This document shows, piece after piece, positions 24,805-33,937 of a stretch of DNA of 64,000 nucleotides; position 1 is the first letter of the stretch, and the number at the start of each line of letters is the position of its first letter. The translations under genes and the position numbers were made by a program. The stretch lies in NCBI RefSeq assembly GCF_004365635.1, contig NZ_SOBH01000002.1, forward strand, positions 806,001 to 870,000. The letters run 5' to 3'. The notes under the pieces are model-generated. The model saw only the letters and a program-made list of their open reading frames with translations, ran no database searches and was not told where the DNA came from. The DNA is from Litoreibacter halocynthiae (GTDB lineage Bacteria > Pseudomonadota > Alphaproteobacteria > Rhodobacterales > Rhodobacteraceae).

Positions 24805-25661
24805 TCGCTGCCACTCACACTTGGTGCCTCCGACCATTGCGGGTCGCGTTCTAGCACTTCGAGCCTTTCGCGCGGCGCGTCCAGTCGTGGAAGTGAATTC
24901 AACAGACCGCGGGTATAGGGGTGCTTGGCTTCGTGCAGCTTGTCGGCATCACACACCTCCACGATCCGCCCAGAATACATGATCAAAACCCTGTCGCAGA
25001 AATCGGCAACCAAGTTCAGGTCATGGCTGATAAAAATCAGCCCCATGCCCCGTTCTTTGACCAGCTTATCCATAATATCGAGCACCTGCCGCTGCACCGA
25101 TACGTCGAGTGCCGAAGTCGGCTCATCCGCGATAAGGATCTCGGGGTTCGGGATCAGCATCATCGCAATCATGATGCGTTGTCCCATGCCACCTGACATT
25201 TCGTGCGGATAGGCACGCATCACGCGCTCGGCGTCACGGATCGACACTGCTTCAAGCATTTCAAGCGACTTGTTGTAAGCGTCGGCCTTCGACGCCGAGT
25301 TATGAAGCCGATACGCCTCGATAATCTGGTCCCCGATGGTCATCACCGGATTGAGCGAAAATTTGGGGTCCTGCATCACCATGCTGATGCGTTGTCCGCG
25401 CACCGCACGCATGTCCTTTTCGGACAGCTTCATCAGGTCCTGCCCCTCAAGGCTGATCTGATCCGCTTCCACAATTCCCGGCGACCGGATCAGCCTAAGG
25501 ATCGCGCGGCCCGTCATCGACTTGCCTGAGCCGCTTTCGCCGACGATCCCCAGTCGCTCTCGACCAAGGGTGAAAGACACACCACGGACAGCATCGAACA
25601 CACCATTTCGGGTCGGAAACCGCACCCAAAGGTTTTGGACATCCAGTAGAGTGCTCATCAT
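24801..25661 (-). CDS. Peptide ABC transporter ATPase (DppD-type)
   Basis: The 286-aa ATPase has Walker A GIVGESGSGKSMTGRAILRL, Q-loop VMQDPKFSLNPVMT, signature MSGGMGQRIMIAMML, Walker B ILIADEPTSALDVSVQRQ, and the oligopeptide C-terminal motif HPYTRGLLNSLP. The start overlaps the stop of the permease gene upstream (ATGA). It pairs with the DppF-type subunit to energise the importer. Confidence 0.92.
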   Translation of the reverse strand: MMSTLLDVQNLWVRFPTRNGVFDAVRGVSFTLGRERLGIVGESGSGKSMTGRAILRLIRSPGIVEADQISLEGQDLMKLSEKDMRAVRGQRISMVMQDPKFSLNPVMTIGDQIIEAYRLHNSASKADAYNKSLEMLEAVSIRDAERVMRAYPHEMSGGMGQRIMIAMMLIPNPEILIADEPTSALDVSVQRQVLDIMDKLVKERGMGLIFISHDLNLVADFCDRVLIMYSGRIVEVCDADKLHEAKHPYTRGLLNSLPRLDAPRERLEVLERDPQWSEAPSVSGSE

Positions 25662-26569
25662 TCACCTGCCTTTGGATCAAGGACATCGCGCAAACCGTCA
25701 CCCAACAGATTGAAAGCCAGCGACACTGTGAAGATCGCGAGGCCGGGCATGGTTGCGACCCACCAGTAATCCAAGATGAACCGCCGTCCTTCGGAAATCA
25801 TAGCGCCCCATTCCGGGCTAGGCGGTTGCGCACCTAGACCAAGGAAGCCAAGACCCGCCGCAGCAAGGATGATCCCCGCCATGTCGAGCGTCACCCGAAC
25901 AATGAGTGACGAGATACAGAGCGGCCAGATATGTTTGGTGATGATCCTGAGCGGTCCTGCACCTTGTAACTTGATGGCGCTGATGAAGTCGGAGGAACGG
26001 ATCGTCAGTGTTTCTGCCCGTGCAATGCGAGCGTAAGGGGGCCATGCGGTCAGCGAAATCGCCAACACAGCGTTCTCGATCCCTGCACCAAGGGCCGCGA
26101 CGAAAGCCAACGCAAGAACCAGCCGTGGGAATGCCAGAAAGATGTCGGTGATGCGCATCAGAACCGTGTCGGTCCAACCGCCGACATAGCCCGACACTGT
26201 CCCCACAAGAAGACCCGCAATAGGTGCGATCAATGCAACCAGTGCAACGATATAAAGCGTGATACGCGCGCCGTAGATAAGCCTCGACAGGATATCGCGT
26301 CCAAGGCTGTCAGTGCCAAATATATGGCCATCTGTGCCCAGTGGAGCGAGCCTGTTACCGAGATCCTGCACAAAGGGATCATGCGGGGAAAGCAATGGTG
26401 CCGCGGCTGCAATGAAAACAAGCAACACCAGAATGCCCAACCCGATCATCGCCATGGTGTTGGACCGGAAGGACAACCACCCCTGATACAGGGCAGATAT
26501 CTTTGCGTGGCGACGCGAGGTCGGTGTCTCGGCTAAAAGCCATTCGCGCATTGTTTGTGTCTCGGCCAT
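25658..26569 (-). CDS. Peptide ABC transporter permease (DppC-type)
   Basis: The 303-aa inner-membrane protein has an N-terminal OppC-type segment, six predicted membrane helices, and the FGTDSLGRDILSRLIYGAR and GAQPPSPEWGAMISEGR hallmarks of the DppC/OppC family. It abuts the DppB-type gene with a 1-bp overlap and overlaps the ATPase gene after it, so the whole operon is translationally coupled. Confidence 0.93.
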   Translation of the reverse strand: MAETQTMREWLLAETPTSRRHAKISALYQGWLSFRSNTMAMIGLGILVLLVFIAAAAPLLSPHDPFVQDLGNRLAPLGTDGHIFGTDSLGRDILSRLIYGARITLYIVALVALIAPIAGLLVGTVSGYVGGWTDTVLMRITDIFLAFPRLVLALAFVAALGAGIENAVLAISLTAWPPYARIARAETLTIRSSDFISAIKLQGAGPLRIITKHIWPLCISSLIVRVTLDMAGIILAAAGLGFLGLGAQPPSPEWGAMISEGRRFILDYWWVATMPGLAIFTVSLAFNLLGDGLRDVLDPKAGE

Positions 26570-27642
26570 TATTTAGCCCTCGGATCAAAGACCTTATAGA
26601 GCAGGTCCGACAGAATATTGAGCAGGATAAAAATCAGACCCACGACCACAGTTCCGCCCAAGACGGCATTCATGTCAGCACTGAGCAGCGCCGTTGTGAT
26701 GTAGCTACCGATGCCTGGCCAACTGAAGATGATCTCGGTCAACACCGACCCTTCAAGCAGGTTGGCGTAACTGAGTGCGATCACAGTAATCAGCTGCACG
26801 CGGATATTCTTGAACGCATGCTTCCACACCACATCCCATTCCGACATGCCTTTGACGCGGGCCGTCGTGATGTATTCGGCGCTCAGCTGCTCCAGCATGA
26901 ACGACCGTGTCATCCGGCTCACATAAGCAAGCGAGTAGTAGCCCAGCAACGACGCAGGCAGGATGATGTGACTGAAGGCATCCTTGAACACATCCCAATT
27001 GCCGTCCAGTAAACTGTCCACCAAAATCAGGCCAGTTACACTTGGCACCACATCGACATAGAAGATACCCACACGGCCCGGCCCACCGACCCAGCCGAGG
27101 ATGCCGTAAAACACAAGCAAGCCCATCAGACCCAGCCAGAAAATTGGCATGGAATACCCGACCAGCGCCACGACACGCGCGATCTGATCGATCCATGATC
27201 CTTTGCGCACGGCGGCCAGAACACCCAGCGGCACGCCCAATACGACGCCAAAAATGATGCCGATCGTGGCCAGTTCAAGCGTGGCGGGAAAGACGCGCGC
27301 AATGTCCTCGGACACAGGCCGCGCGTTCAAGAGGGAGGTGCCAAAATCCAGGTGCAGCACGTCCCAAAGATAATAGAAAAATTGAACCATCAGCGGTTTG
27401 TCGAGCCCCAGCTGAAGGTAAACGGTGTCATATGTTTCCTGTGAAGCGCGTTCCCCAACTATGGCAAGCACAGGATCAATCGGCATAACGCGGCCGATAA
27501 CGAAAGTGATGAACAGCAAGCCCAAGAGCGTGACCGCAATTGATCCGAGCGTCAGCATCGTTGTCCGAAGAAACGGCCAAACCTGATCTGTCAGAGGCGC
27601 CCGTGTGGGGCGCCTCTGGTTGTTGTCCTCAGTGAGGGCCAT
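26569..27642 (-). CDS. Peptide ABC transporter permease (DppB-type)
   Basis: The 357-aa DppB/OppB-family membrane protein has the FVIGRVMPIDPVLAIVGE segment after the first helix, and EAA-loop text VKGMSEWDVVWKHAFKN for ATPase docking. Its ATG directly follows the binding-protein stop (TAA-ATG), with no spacer. It forms the translocation path with the DppC-type protein. Confidence 0.93.
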   Translation of the reverse strand: MALTEDNNQRRPTRAPLTDQVWPFLRTTMLTLGSIAVTLLGLLFITFVIGRVMPIDPVLAIVGERASQETYDTVYLQLGLDKPLMVQFFYYLWDVLHLDFGTSLLNARPVSEDIARVFPATLELATIGIIFGVVLGVPLGVLAAVRKGSWIDQIARVVALVGYSMPIFWLGLMGLLVFYGILGWVGGPGRVGIFYVDVVPSVTGLILVDSLLDGNWDVFKDAFSHIILPASLLGYYSLAYVSRMTRSFMLEQLSAEYITTARVKGMSEWDVVWKHAFKNIRVQLITVIALSYANLLEGSVLTEIIFSWPGIGSYITTALLSADMNAVLGGTVVVGLIFILLNILSDLLYKVFDPRAK

Positions 27643-29238
27643 TTACTTCGTGACCTGCCAGTAAGCTGCAGATGTCACAGCCTGACCTGTGGACCAGTTC
27701 ATGACGTTGTCACGCAGAGCAGATTGCTCGATTTGCTGGAACATCATCACGAAGGGCGAGATCTCGCGGAACTCTTTTTGGATATCCAGATACATCTGAA
27801 CCCGCTTCTCACGGTCACCTTCGGTTACTGCGGCATCAACCTTTTCGGTCAGACCACCAGCATCCCAACCCGTGCGCCAAGCCAACAAGCCAGTCGCATT
27901 GGCTGCGTCAGAGTTGTCTGGGTTATAGGCAAACGTACCTGCGTTGGTCTGTGGGTCAGGATAGTCTGGCCCCCAAGCGCCCAGATAAACGTCCAGCTCG
28001 CGGGCACGGTAGCGAGCAAGGATTTGCTTCGCAGTACCCACGGTGATGTTCACCTTAATGCCAGCTTGTGCAGCCGCGTTCTGGAAGGATTGACCGATCT
28101 CGATACGCTCTTGCGCCTCGCGAACGCCAATCTCGACCTCTAGGTTTTCAACACCGGCAGCAGCCAAAAGCTCTTTTGCCTTTTCAATATTGTAGGAGAA
28201 CGGGTTTTCTTCCGAAGCACCAAGGTAGGTCGCAGGCAGGAAGTTCTGGTGGATCGTATATTGCCCCTTCAGGAAGCTGTCGCGCATGCCCTCATAGTCG
28301 ATCAGATATTTGAAAGCCTGACGGACCTCTGGCTTGGACAGCACAGGATGCTTCTGGTTCAGAGCTAAGTACATCAAACGGCCTTTCAGCTCGTCCTCGA
28401 TCTTGACGCCGTCCGTGCTGGAAGCGCCTGCAACGTCTTCCGGATTCAGGTTGCGGGCAATGTCGATATCGCCGCGCTCCAACAGGAGACGCTGCGAGGC
28501 GCTTTCCGTCACGTGACGAACGATAACGCGCTCCATGGTCGGCGCGCCGCCATAGTAGTCTGGGTTAGAAGACAACGTAACGCTTTCGTTTGGCTTCCAT
28601 CCGTCCAGTTTGTAAGGGCCGGAGCCTGCGGAGTTGGTTTTGAGCCACGTGTTGCCCATATCGCCATCGACCTCATTGGCCATGACAACTTCTTTGTCCA
28701 CGATCCCGCCGATGGTAGCGGTCAAGCAGTTCAGCACGAAGGACGTGGCGTATTTCTTATCTGTCGTGATCATCAGCTTGTTGCCGTCGGCTTTGATGGT
28801 CTCGGCGGCGTTTTCAGGCGTAAAGCCGAACTGCGTCAGGATAAATGCAGGCGTTTTATTCAAGATCACCGCGCGTTGCAGCGAGAATGCCGCGTCTTCG
28901 GCGCGTACAGGGTTGCCCGAATGAAACTTCACACCTTCACGCATGGTGAATGTGATTGTCTTGCCATCTTCCGAGACTTCCCAGCTTTCTGCGAGGTCAG
29001 GCTGGTAGCCCGCGGCCAGATCCATCGGGTCAAGATTGACCAGACGGTTGTAAACATTGCGGCTGATGTCAGATCCGGCAAATTCAAAGCTTTCTGCCGG
29101 GTCTACCGTGGTCACGTCGTCAATCCGGTTGGCGATAACCAACATGTTCGCTGGCGTTTCGGCAATTGCCGAGAACGATGTCACACCTACGGCTAGGCCG
29201 ATTGCGGCGCTCGTCAGTAGTTTGTTTAAAGCATTCAT
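27643..29238 (-). CDS. Peptide ABC transporter substrate-binding protein (family 5)
   Basis: The 531-aa periplasmic solute-binding protein has a signal peptide ending in FSAIAE. SBP_bac_5 features include SWEVSEDGKTITFTMREGVKFHSG and GPYKLDGWKPNESVTLSSNPDYYGG. A strong ribosome site (GGAGAGG) precedes the ATG. A dipeptidase gene lies 52 bp upstream on the same strand, and permeases and ATPases follow. The ligand is probably a di- or oligopeptide, though this family also binds opines, glutathione and nickel complexes. Confidence 0.92.
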   Translation of the reverse strand: MNALNKLLTSAAIGLAVGVTSFSAIAETPANMLVIANRIDDVTTVDPAESFEFAGSDISRNVYNRLVNLDPMDLAAGYQPDLAESWEVSEDGKTITFTMREGVKFHSGNPVRAEDAAFSLQRAVILNKTPAFILTQFGFTPENAAETIKADGNKLMITTDKKYATSFVLNCLTATIGGIVDKEVVMANEVDGDMGNTWLKTNSAGSGPYKLDGWKPNESVTLSSNPDYYGGAPTMERVIVRHVTESASQRLLLERGDIDIARNLNPEDVAGASSTDGVKIEDELKGRLMYLALNQKHPVLSKPEVRQAFKYLIDYEGMRDSFLKGQYTIHQNFLPATYLGASEENPFSYNIEKAKELLAAAGVENLEVEIGVREAQERIEIGQSFQNAAAQAGIKVNITVGTAKQILARYRARELDVYLGAWGPDYPDPQTNAGTFAYNPDNSDAANATGLLAWRTGWDAGGLTEKVDAAVTEGDREKRVQMYLDIQKEFREISPFVMMFQQIEQSALRDNVMNWSTGQAVTSAAYWQVTK

Positions 29239-29290
29239 TTCTAGAACCTCTCCTGTTCCGTTTCACTGAAATCTTTCTGGCCGTAAGGGG

Positions 29291-30361
29291 TTATGCCCCC
29301 CATGTTTTTTCCAGCACGCGCAACCAGTTTTCGTGGCAAAGTTTGGCTATCAACGTTTCGTCATAGCCGTGTTTCGCCATCGCGTGCCGTAGTTTTGGCA
29401 ATCCTGCACAAGAAGTGAGCTCTTCTGGCACAACCGCCCCATCGTAGTCCGAGCCGAGTCCGACACGGTCTTCGCCCAGATGCTCGATCAAATGATCAAG
29501 ATGTCTAAGCATTTGCTCCAGTGGCACATCCGCCAGCATGCGTCCGTCATCCCGCAGGAAGGCCACCGCAAAATTCAGCCCCACCATGCCATCGCTTTCA
29601 CGGATCGCCGCCAGCTGCTTGTCAGTCAAATTACGACTATGCGGGCAGATCGCGTGGGCGTTGGAGTGGGTTGCGACAAGCGGTTTCGACGAATGCCGCG
29701 CCACGTCCCAGAAGCCTGCTTCATTAAGGTGTGACAAGTCTACCATTATTCCTAACTCGTCACAGCGCTTCACCAACCGCAAACCGTGATCGGTTAAGCC
29801 CGAACCAATATCGGGTGTACTAGGATAGCGGAAGGGAACGCCGTGACCAAAGATCGTGGAACGACTCCAAACCGGCCCCAGCGAGCGCAACCCGGCTTGG
29901 TACAATACTTCGAGCGTGTTCAACTCAGCGTCGATGGCTTCCGCACCTTCGATGTGAAAAATCGCTGCTAACTTGCCGCTGCCCAGCGTAGCCCGGAGAT
30001 CGGCGGCAGATTTGCAAACCTTTAACGCCCCGCGCTTTTCCAGATCAAAGAGAATGGCAGCCTGAGACATCACAACGGGAAACGCGTCTTCCCAATCAAT
30101 CGGATCCGGAAGCGGAAGGTCGTAGGCAGGCTTCGCCATTTCCTCGAACTTAAACTCAAGATCGACCGGGGACGGAACATAGACTGCGAAAAAGCCGCCG
30201 CCAAATCCACCTATCTTGGCGGATGGCATGTCGATAGCACCTTCCCGTCCAGTCGCGAAGCTATCGGAAGCAGATACCCCACCCGCACGATAAAGCTTCA
30301 GAAGAACATCGTTGTGGCCATCAAAGACCAACGGCGAAGTTTCTTTGCTCACAATTCCCAT
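29291..30361 (-). CDS. Membrane-dipeptidase-family (M19) peptidase
   Basis: The protein is about 356 aa, with the M19 renal-dipeptidase zinc motif FDGHNDVLL (H16, D18 from the chosen start), bridging glutamate context FHIEGAEAID, and later ligands in VDLSHLNEAGFWD and VATHSNAHAI. There is no signal peptide, so it is likely cytosolic. The start is uncertain: ATG 30361 directly abuts a run of G, while an ATG at 30421 would extend into the LysR operator and a GTG at 30355 has better spacing. As first gene of the peptide ABC operon it probably hydrolyses the imported dipeptide. Confidence 0.87.
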   Translation of the reverse strand: MGIVSKETSPLVFDGHNDVLLKLYRAGGVSASDSFATGREGAIDMPSAKIGGFGGGFFAVYVPSPVDLEFKFEEMAKPAYDLPLPDPIDWEDAFPVVMSQAAILFDLEKRGALKVCKSAADLRATLGSGKLAAIFHIEGAEAIDAELNTLEVLYQAGLRSLGPVWSRSTIFGHGVPFRYPSTPDIGSGLTDHGLRLVKRCDELGIMVDLSHLNEAGFWDVARHSSKPLVATHSNAHAICPHSRNLTDKQLAAIRESDGMVGLNFAVAFLRDDGRMLADVPLEQMLRHLDHLIEHLGEDRVGLGSDYDGAVVPEELTSCAGLPKLRHAMAKHGYDETLIAKLCHENWLRVLEKTWGA

Positions 30362-30419
30362 CCCCCCAAGAATACACTTCATCTTATGCCAGCAATTCTC
30401 ATGGACCACATCTAATGAC

Positions 30420-30434
30420 ATGATATTAATTCAT
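30420..30434. promoter_or_regulatory. Candidate LysR-type operator (T-N11-A dyad)
   Basis: ATGAT-ATTAA-TTCAT is an AT-rich near-palindrome containing the LysR-box form T-N11-A, 30 bp upstream of the LysR gene start and 59 bp upstream of the dipeptidase start. This position suits autoregulation plus control of the divergent peptide operon. Confidence 0.45.
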
Positions 30435-30463
30435 AGCTCAATGAGGCTTTCGCAGAGGACAAA

Positions 30464-31372
30464 ATGGCGACAAAGACTTGGCATAGCCTGCCAGAGTATC
30501 AGGCATTGCGCGCATTAATGGAGAGCGGCACGACGTCTAAGGCCGCTATTCGACTGGGCTTGTCGCAGTCTGCGATCAGCCGCTCGATTGCCAGTTTAGA
30601 GGCGCGCACAGGGCGGATGTTGTTCGAGCGCGAGGGCGGCCGGTTACGCCCGACAGACGAAGCCACGCGATTGAACCGTCGGCTCGATCAGCTGTTTCTA
30701 GCACTGGATCGAATTGACGGCCCTCCCGATGCAACTCCGGAAACTCTGCGGATAGTCGCTCCCCCGACCTACGCACATCGGTTTCTGGTCCATCAAGTGG
30801 CAACTTTTCTTAAAACAAATCCTCAGTTTTTTATCAGCCTCGAGGTGGCTTCCTCGGAAGATGTCATTCGCGGCATCCTTGACGAAAGGTTCGACCTTGG
30901 CTTCACGGGTGTTGAACTGTCGCGTGATGGCGTGAAACTTTCGCTGTTCCGAACGTCCAGCGCCGTTTGCGTCATGGCCAGCGATCATCCACTTTCCGAG
31001 CATAGCACAATTCGTCCAGAGGACTTAGACGGCCAGCCGCTCATCGCATTGACCCACCGCCATGCTCGAAGGGCCCAGTTGGACAAAGTGCTGCATAGCG
31101 CACGAAGCACCCCTCGCTTGGTCGCGGAAGTGTCGACGTCAATCGCAGCTGTCGACCTCGCAAAAGAAGGTCTTGGCCTCACCATCGTCAACCCGTTCCC
31201 TATTGTTCAGTACCGCTCGGACGATGTGGTATTCAGGCCATTTGCCTCCCAGATTGCGTATCGCAGCTATTTTGTCACGCCGGATCACAGGCCAATGTCA
31301 CGCGTCGCCCGCGCTTTTATCCGTCACCTGAGATTGCACACGCCAAAGGATGTGTTTTCCGAGAAAGCCTGA
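30464..31372 (+). CDS. LysR-family transcriptional regulator
   Basis: The 302-aa protein has an N-terminal helix-turn-helix (TSKAAIRLGLSQSAISRSIASLEARTGRMLFER) and a LysR effector-binding domain starting near TLRIVAPPTYAHRF. A ribosome site (AGAGGA) precedes the ATG. It is divergent from the dipeptidase-peptide ABC operon and is presumably its regulator. The effector is unknown. It ends 23 bp before the convergent end of the GH42 gene. Confidence 0.92.
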   Translation: MATKTWHSLPEYQALRALMESGTTSKAAIRLGLSQSAISRSIASLEARTGRMLFEREGGRLRPTDEATRLNRRLDQLFLALDRIDGPPDATPETLRIVAPPTYAHRFLVHQVATFLKTNPQFFISLEVASSEDVIRGILDERFDLGFTGVELSRDGVKLSLFRTSSAVCVMASDHPLSEHSTIRPEDLDGQPLIALTHRHARRAQLDKVLHSARSTPRLVAEVSTSIAAVDLAKEGLGLTIVNPFPIVQYRSDDVVFRPFASQIAYRSYFVTPDHRPMSRVARAFIRHLRLHTPKDVFSEKA

Positions 31373-31394
31373 ACCCGAATATGTAGCGTTTCGG

Positions 31395-33335
31395 TCAATC
31401 GCTCGACGATGGTGCGCTTATTGTCTGGCGACATACACCCGCTGCATCAAGCGTCAGCCCGTCAACGCTCACCGCTTCAGAATTATAGTTGAACCAAAAT
31501 CTTTCCGTGCCGCAGTCGCGGACACGGACGCCGTCCGGCAAGTCCAACGTCGCAATCTTTGCAATCTCGCATTCTTGTCCAATGATCCGGCGCAACGCAT
31601 CCTGATCCGGCCAAGCGCCGATATAGCACAAGCGTCCGGTACCCATAACAACGGCCAACCCGTCAACCGATCGCTCTAGCACCTCCGCCGAGCCTTCCAG
31701 TACTTCGCGATAAAGATGCAGGTTGCCACCGCTTTCCAAGGCCACGGGCATGTCCGGGCGCAAACTTTCAACTCTTGAAACAATCACATCCAATCCGGCT
31801 ATATCCGGTGGCAAAGGTACTGGTATCGACATGTCTTCATCTCTCGCGGCACTTCGTGGCCCCAAGAGAACTTGCGCCTCGGTCGCGGCCAATGCAGCTT
31901 TCAGACCGTCGGACATATGCATCAATCCGGGGGCCGCGATCAAATCATACCCCGAAAAGTCCCGGTTGCTCGCGGGTAGAATATCAAGCGACAGTCCAAG
32001 ACCGCGCATCGCTTTATACCAGTCGAAAACCAAGCCGAAATAGCTCAACCCCTGACCGTGCGGCTGAACCTGCCACGCAGCATCCGCGTCATAGTCAAAG
32101 ATCATCGCAACTCTTGCGCGGCCTTGTTCAACTTCAGGCGCATCTGCGATTTCGGTCGCCACCCTTCGGGCTTCTTCAAAACCCGGCGCTTCCACACTGT
32201 CAGGGCGCAAAAGGCCAGCGTGCATCTGCTCTTGCGCAAATGGTGCCTGTCTCCAGCGGAAATAGCAGACCGCCTCGGCTCCGTGGGCGAAGGCTTCCCA
32301 GCTCCATAAACGCACCGTCCCTAACAATGGCGCGGGGTTGTAAGGTGCCCAATTTACCGGCCCCGGTTGCTGTTCCATCACCCACCAGCGCCCTCGTCCC
32401 ACTGCGCGATACAGGTCATGGTGGAAAGCCTGAAAGTCGGGATCACCCTGACGGGAAAAGCGGCGCTGCCATGCGTCATCCGCGCCGACACGGTCCTCAA
32501 GAAAGCCCAGCGGGTAGCTATCCCAAGACGCGATATCCAAATCCGACCCGACGGCAAAGTGGTCGAAATCGGTAATACGTCCCATGTAATTATGGGCAAT
32601 CGGCGCATCCGTATGAGCGCGCAAAATGTCGACCTGCAATCGGTTGAACGCCACAACTTGGTCCGAGCTGAACCGTCGAAATGCGAGGCTATGCGCAGGG
32701 TTCGGCTCAGTGACGGTCAGGTTCGGCAAATCAATCTGATCGAAATCGTCATAGTCCATCGACCAGAAGATGTTTCCCCACGCCTTGTTCAGCGCGCTGA
32801 TATCGCCGTCATTCCCATCCCCACGGTAGCGCGCACGCAGCCAGTCCTGGAACGCGTGTCGCGCAGCATTGCTGTATGAAATCGTCGTGTCGTGGCAGCC
32901 ATACTCATTGTCCGTTTGCCATGCCGCAACATGAGGATTGGCACCATATCTTTCGGCCATCGCCGTAACGATACGCGCACACTCAGTTTTATAACCTTCG
33001 TGACTGAAGCAATAATGCCTTCGTGATCCGAATTTGCGCGGACGCCCCTCGACGTCACCGGCCAGCATATCGGGGTGGCGATCAATCAGCCAACGCGGCG
33101 GGGTCGCGGTAGGCGTTCCCAAGACCACCCTTAAACCTGCGTCACCCAACACTTCGATTGCATCGTCGAGCCAGTCAAACTGGTACTCTCCCGGTGCAGG
33201 CTCCAGCTGTCCCCACGAGAACTCGCCGATACGCACCCAAGTCAACCCGAGTTCAACCATCCGCCGCGCGTCGTCTTTCCAGATTTCGCGTGGCCAATGT
33301 TCAGGGTAATAGCATGTTCCCAGAGTACGCTTCAT
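31395..33335 (-). CDS. GH42 beta-galactosidase
   Basis: The 646-aa glycoside hydrolase family 42 enzyme opens with TLGTCYYPEHWPREIWKDDA. The likely acid/base is E144 in WQTDNEYGCHD and the nucleophile E321 in VMEQQPGPVNW, followed by trimerisation and small C-terminal beta domains. There is no signal peptide, so it acts on imported galactosides in the cytosol. It is the last gene of the galactoside operon; its ATG overlaps the dgoA stop by one base (TGATG). Confidence 0.94.
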   Translation of the reverse strand: MKRTLGTCYYPEHWPREIWKDDARRMVELGLTWVRIGEFSWGQLEPAPGEYQFDWLDDAIEVLGDAGLRVVLGTPTATPPRWLIDRHPDMLAGDVEGRPRKFGSRRHYCFSHEGYKTECARIVTAMAERYGANPHVAAWQTDNEYGCHDTTISYSNAARHAFQDWLRARYRGDGNDGDISALNKAWGNIFWSMDYDDFDQIDLPNLTVTEPNPAHSLAFRRFSSDQVVAFNRLQVDILRAHTDAPIAHNYMGRITDFDHFAVGSDLDIASWDSYPLGFLEDRVGADDAWQRRFSRQGDPDFQAFHHDLYRAVGRGRWWVMEQQPGPVNWAPYNPAPLLGTVRLWSWEAFAHGAEAVCYFRWRQAPFAQEQMHAGLLRPDSVEAPGFEEARRVATEIADAPEVEQGRARVAMIFDYDADAAWQVQPHGQGLSYFGLVFDWYKAMRGLGLSLDILPASNRDFSGYDLIAAPGLMHMSDGLKAALAATEAQVLLGPRSAARDEDMSIPVPLPPDIAGLDVIVSRVESLRPDMPVALESGGNLHLYREVLEGSAEVLERSVDGLAVVMGTGRLCYIGAWPDQDALRRIIGQECEIAKIATLDLPDGVRVRDCGTERFWFNYNSEAVSVDGLTLDAAGVCRQTISAPSSSD

Positions 33336-33937
33336 CAGCTCACATCATCATAGGCAGCGACAATATCGGCAGCCCGTTTTGCAACATCCGCCACCGAGAA
33401 ACTCGGTTTGTAGAGTCCGCTGCCGATGCCGAACCCGACGGCTCCTGCAGAAATCCATTCGGCGAAATTATCCGGCCCCACTCCGCCTACCGCGTAGGTT
33501 TCCGTTTCAGGTGGCAAAACAGCAGATATCGCTTTTAGGCCTTCAGAGCCCATAAGAAACGACGGGAATATTTTCAAACCATCCGCGCCCGCACGAAGTG
33601 CCGCAAAGCAATCCGTCGGGGTCAAAACACCCGGATAGGACGCCAATCCAGCGGCTTTCGAGGTTACAATCACTTCGGCGTTGGTATCGGGTGAAACAAT
33701 CATCTTCCCGCCCGCGCCCACGACGTTCACCACATCTGCGGGGCTAAGAACGGTCCCTGCCCCGATCAGCGCATCTTGCCCGAAAGCGTCTGCCATCCGT
33801 TTGATGCTATCCAATGGCTCGGGTGAATTTAGCGGCACCTCTATTCTGTCGATGCCAGCTTCAATCAGCGCGGCACAAATCCCTTCCGCTTCGTCTGGTT
33901 GGATGCCACGCAATATCGCGATAATTTTCCGGCTCAT
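33335..33937 (-). CDS. dgoA: 2-dehydro-3-deoxy-6-phosphogalactonate aldolase
   Basis: The 200-aa class I aldolase of the KDPG/KDPGal family has IIAILRGIQPDEA at the start, IEVPLNSPEP with the catalytic glutamate, IGAGTVLSP, and the Schiff-base lysine in DGLKIFPS. The LNSPEP text favours KDPGal over KDPG aldolase. It splits KDPGal to pyruvate and glyceraldehyde-3-phosphate, the last De Ley-Doudoroff step. Start and stop overlap the neighbouring genes by one base each. Confidence 0.92.
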   Translation of the reverse strand: MSRKIIAILRGIQPDEAEGICAALIEAGIDRIEVPLNSPEPLDSIKRMADAFGQDALIGAGTVLSPADVVNVVGAGGKMIVSPDTNAEVIVTSKAAGLASYPGVLTPTDCFAALRAGADGLKIFPSFLMGSEGLKAISAVLPPETETYAVGGVGPDNFAEWISAGAVGFGIGSGLYKPSFSVADVAKRAADIVAAYDDVS

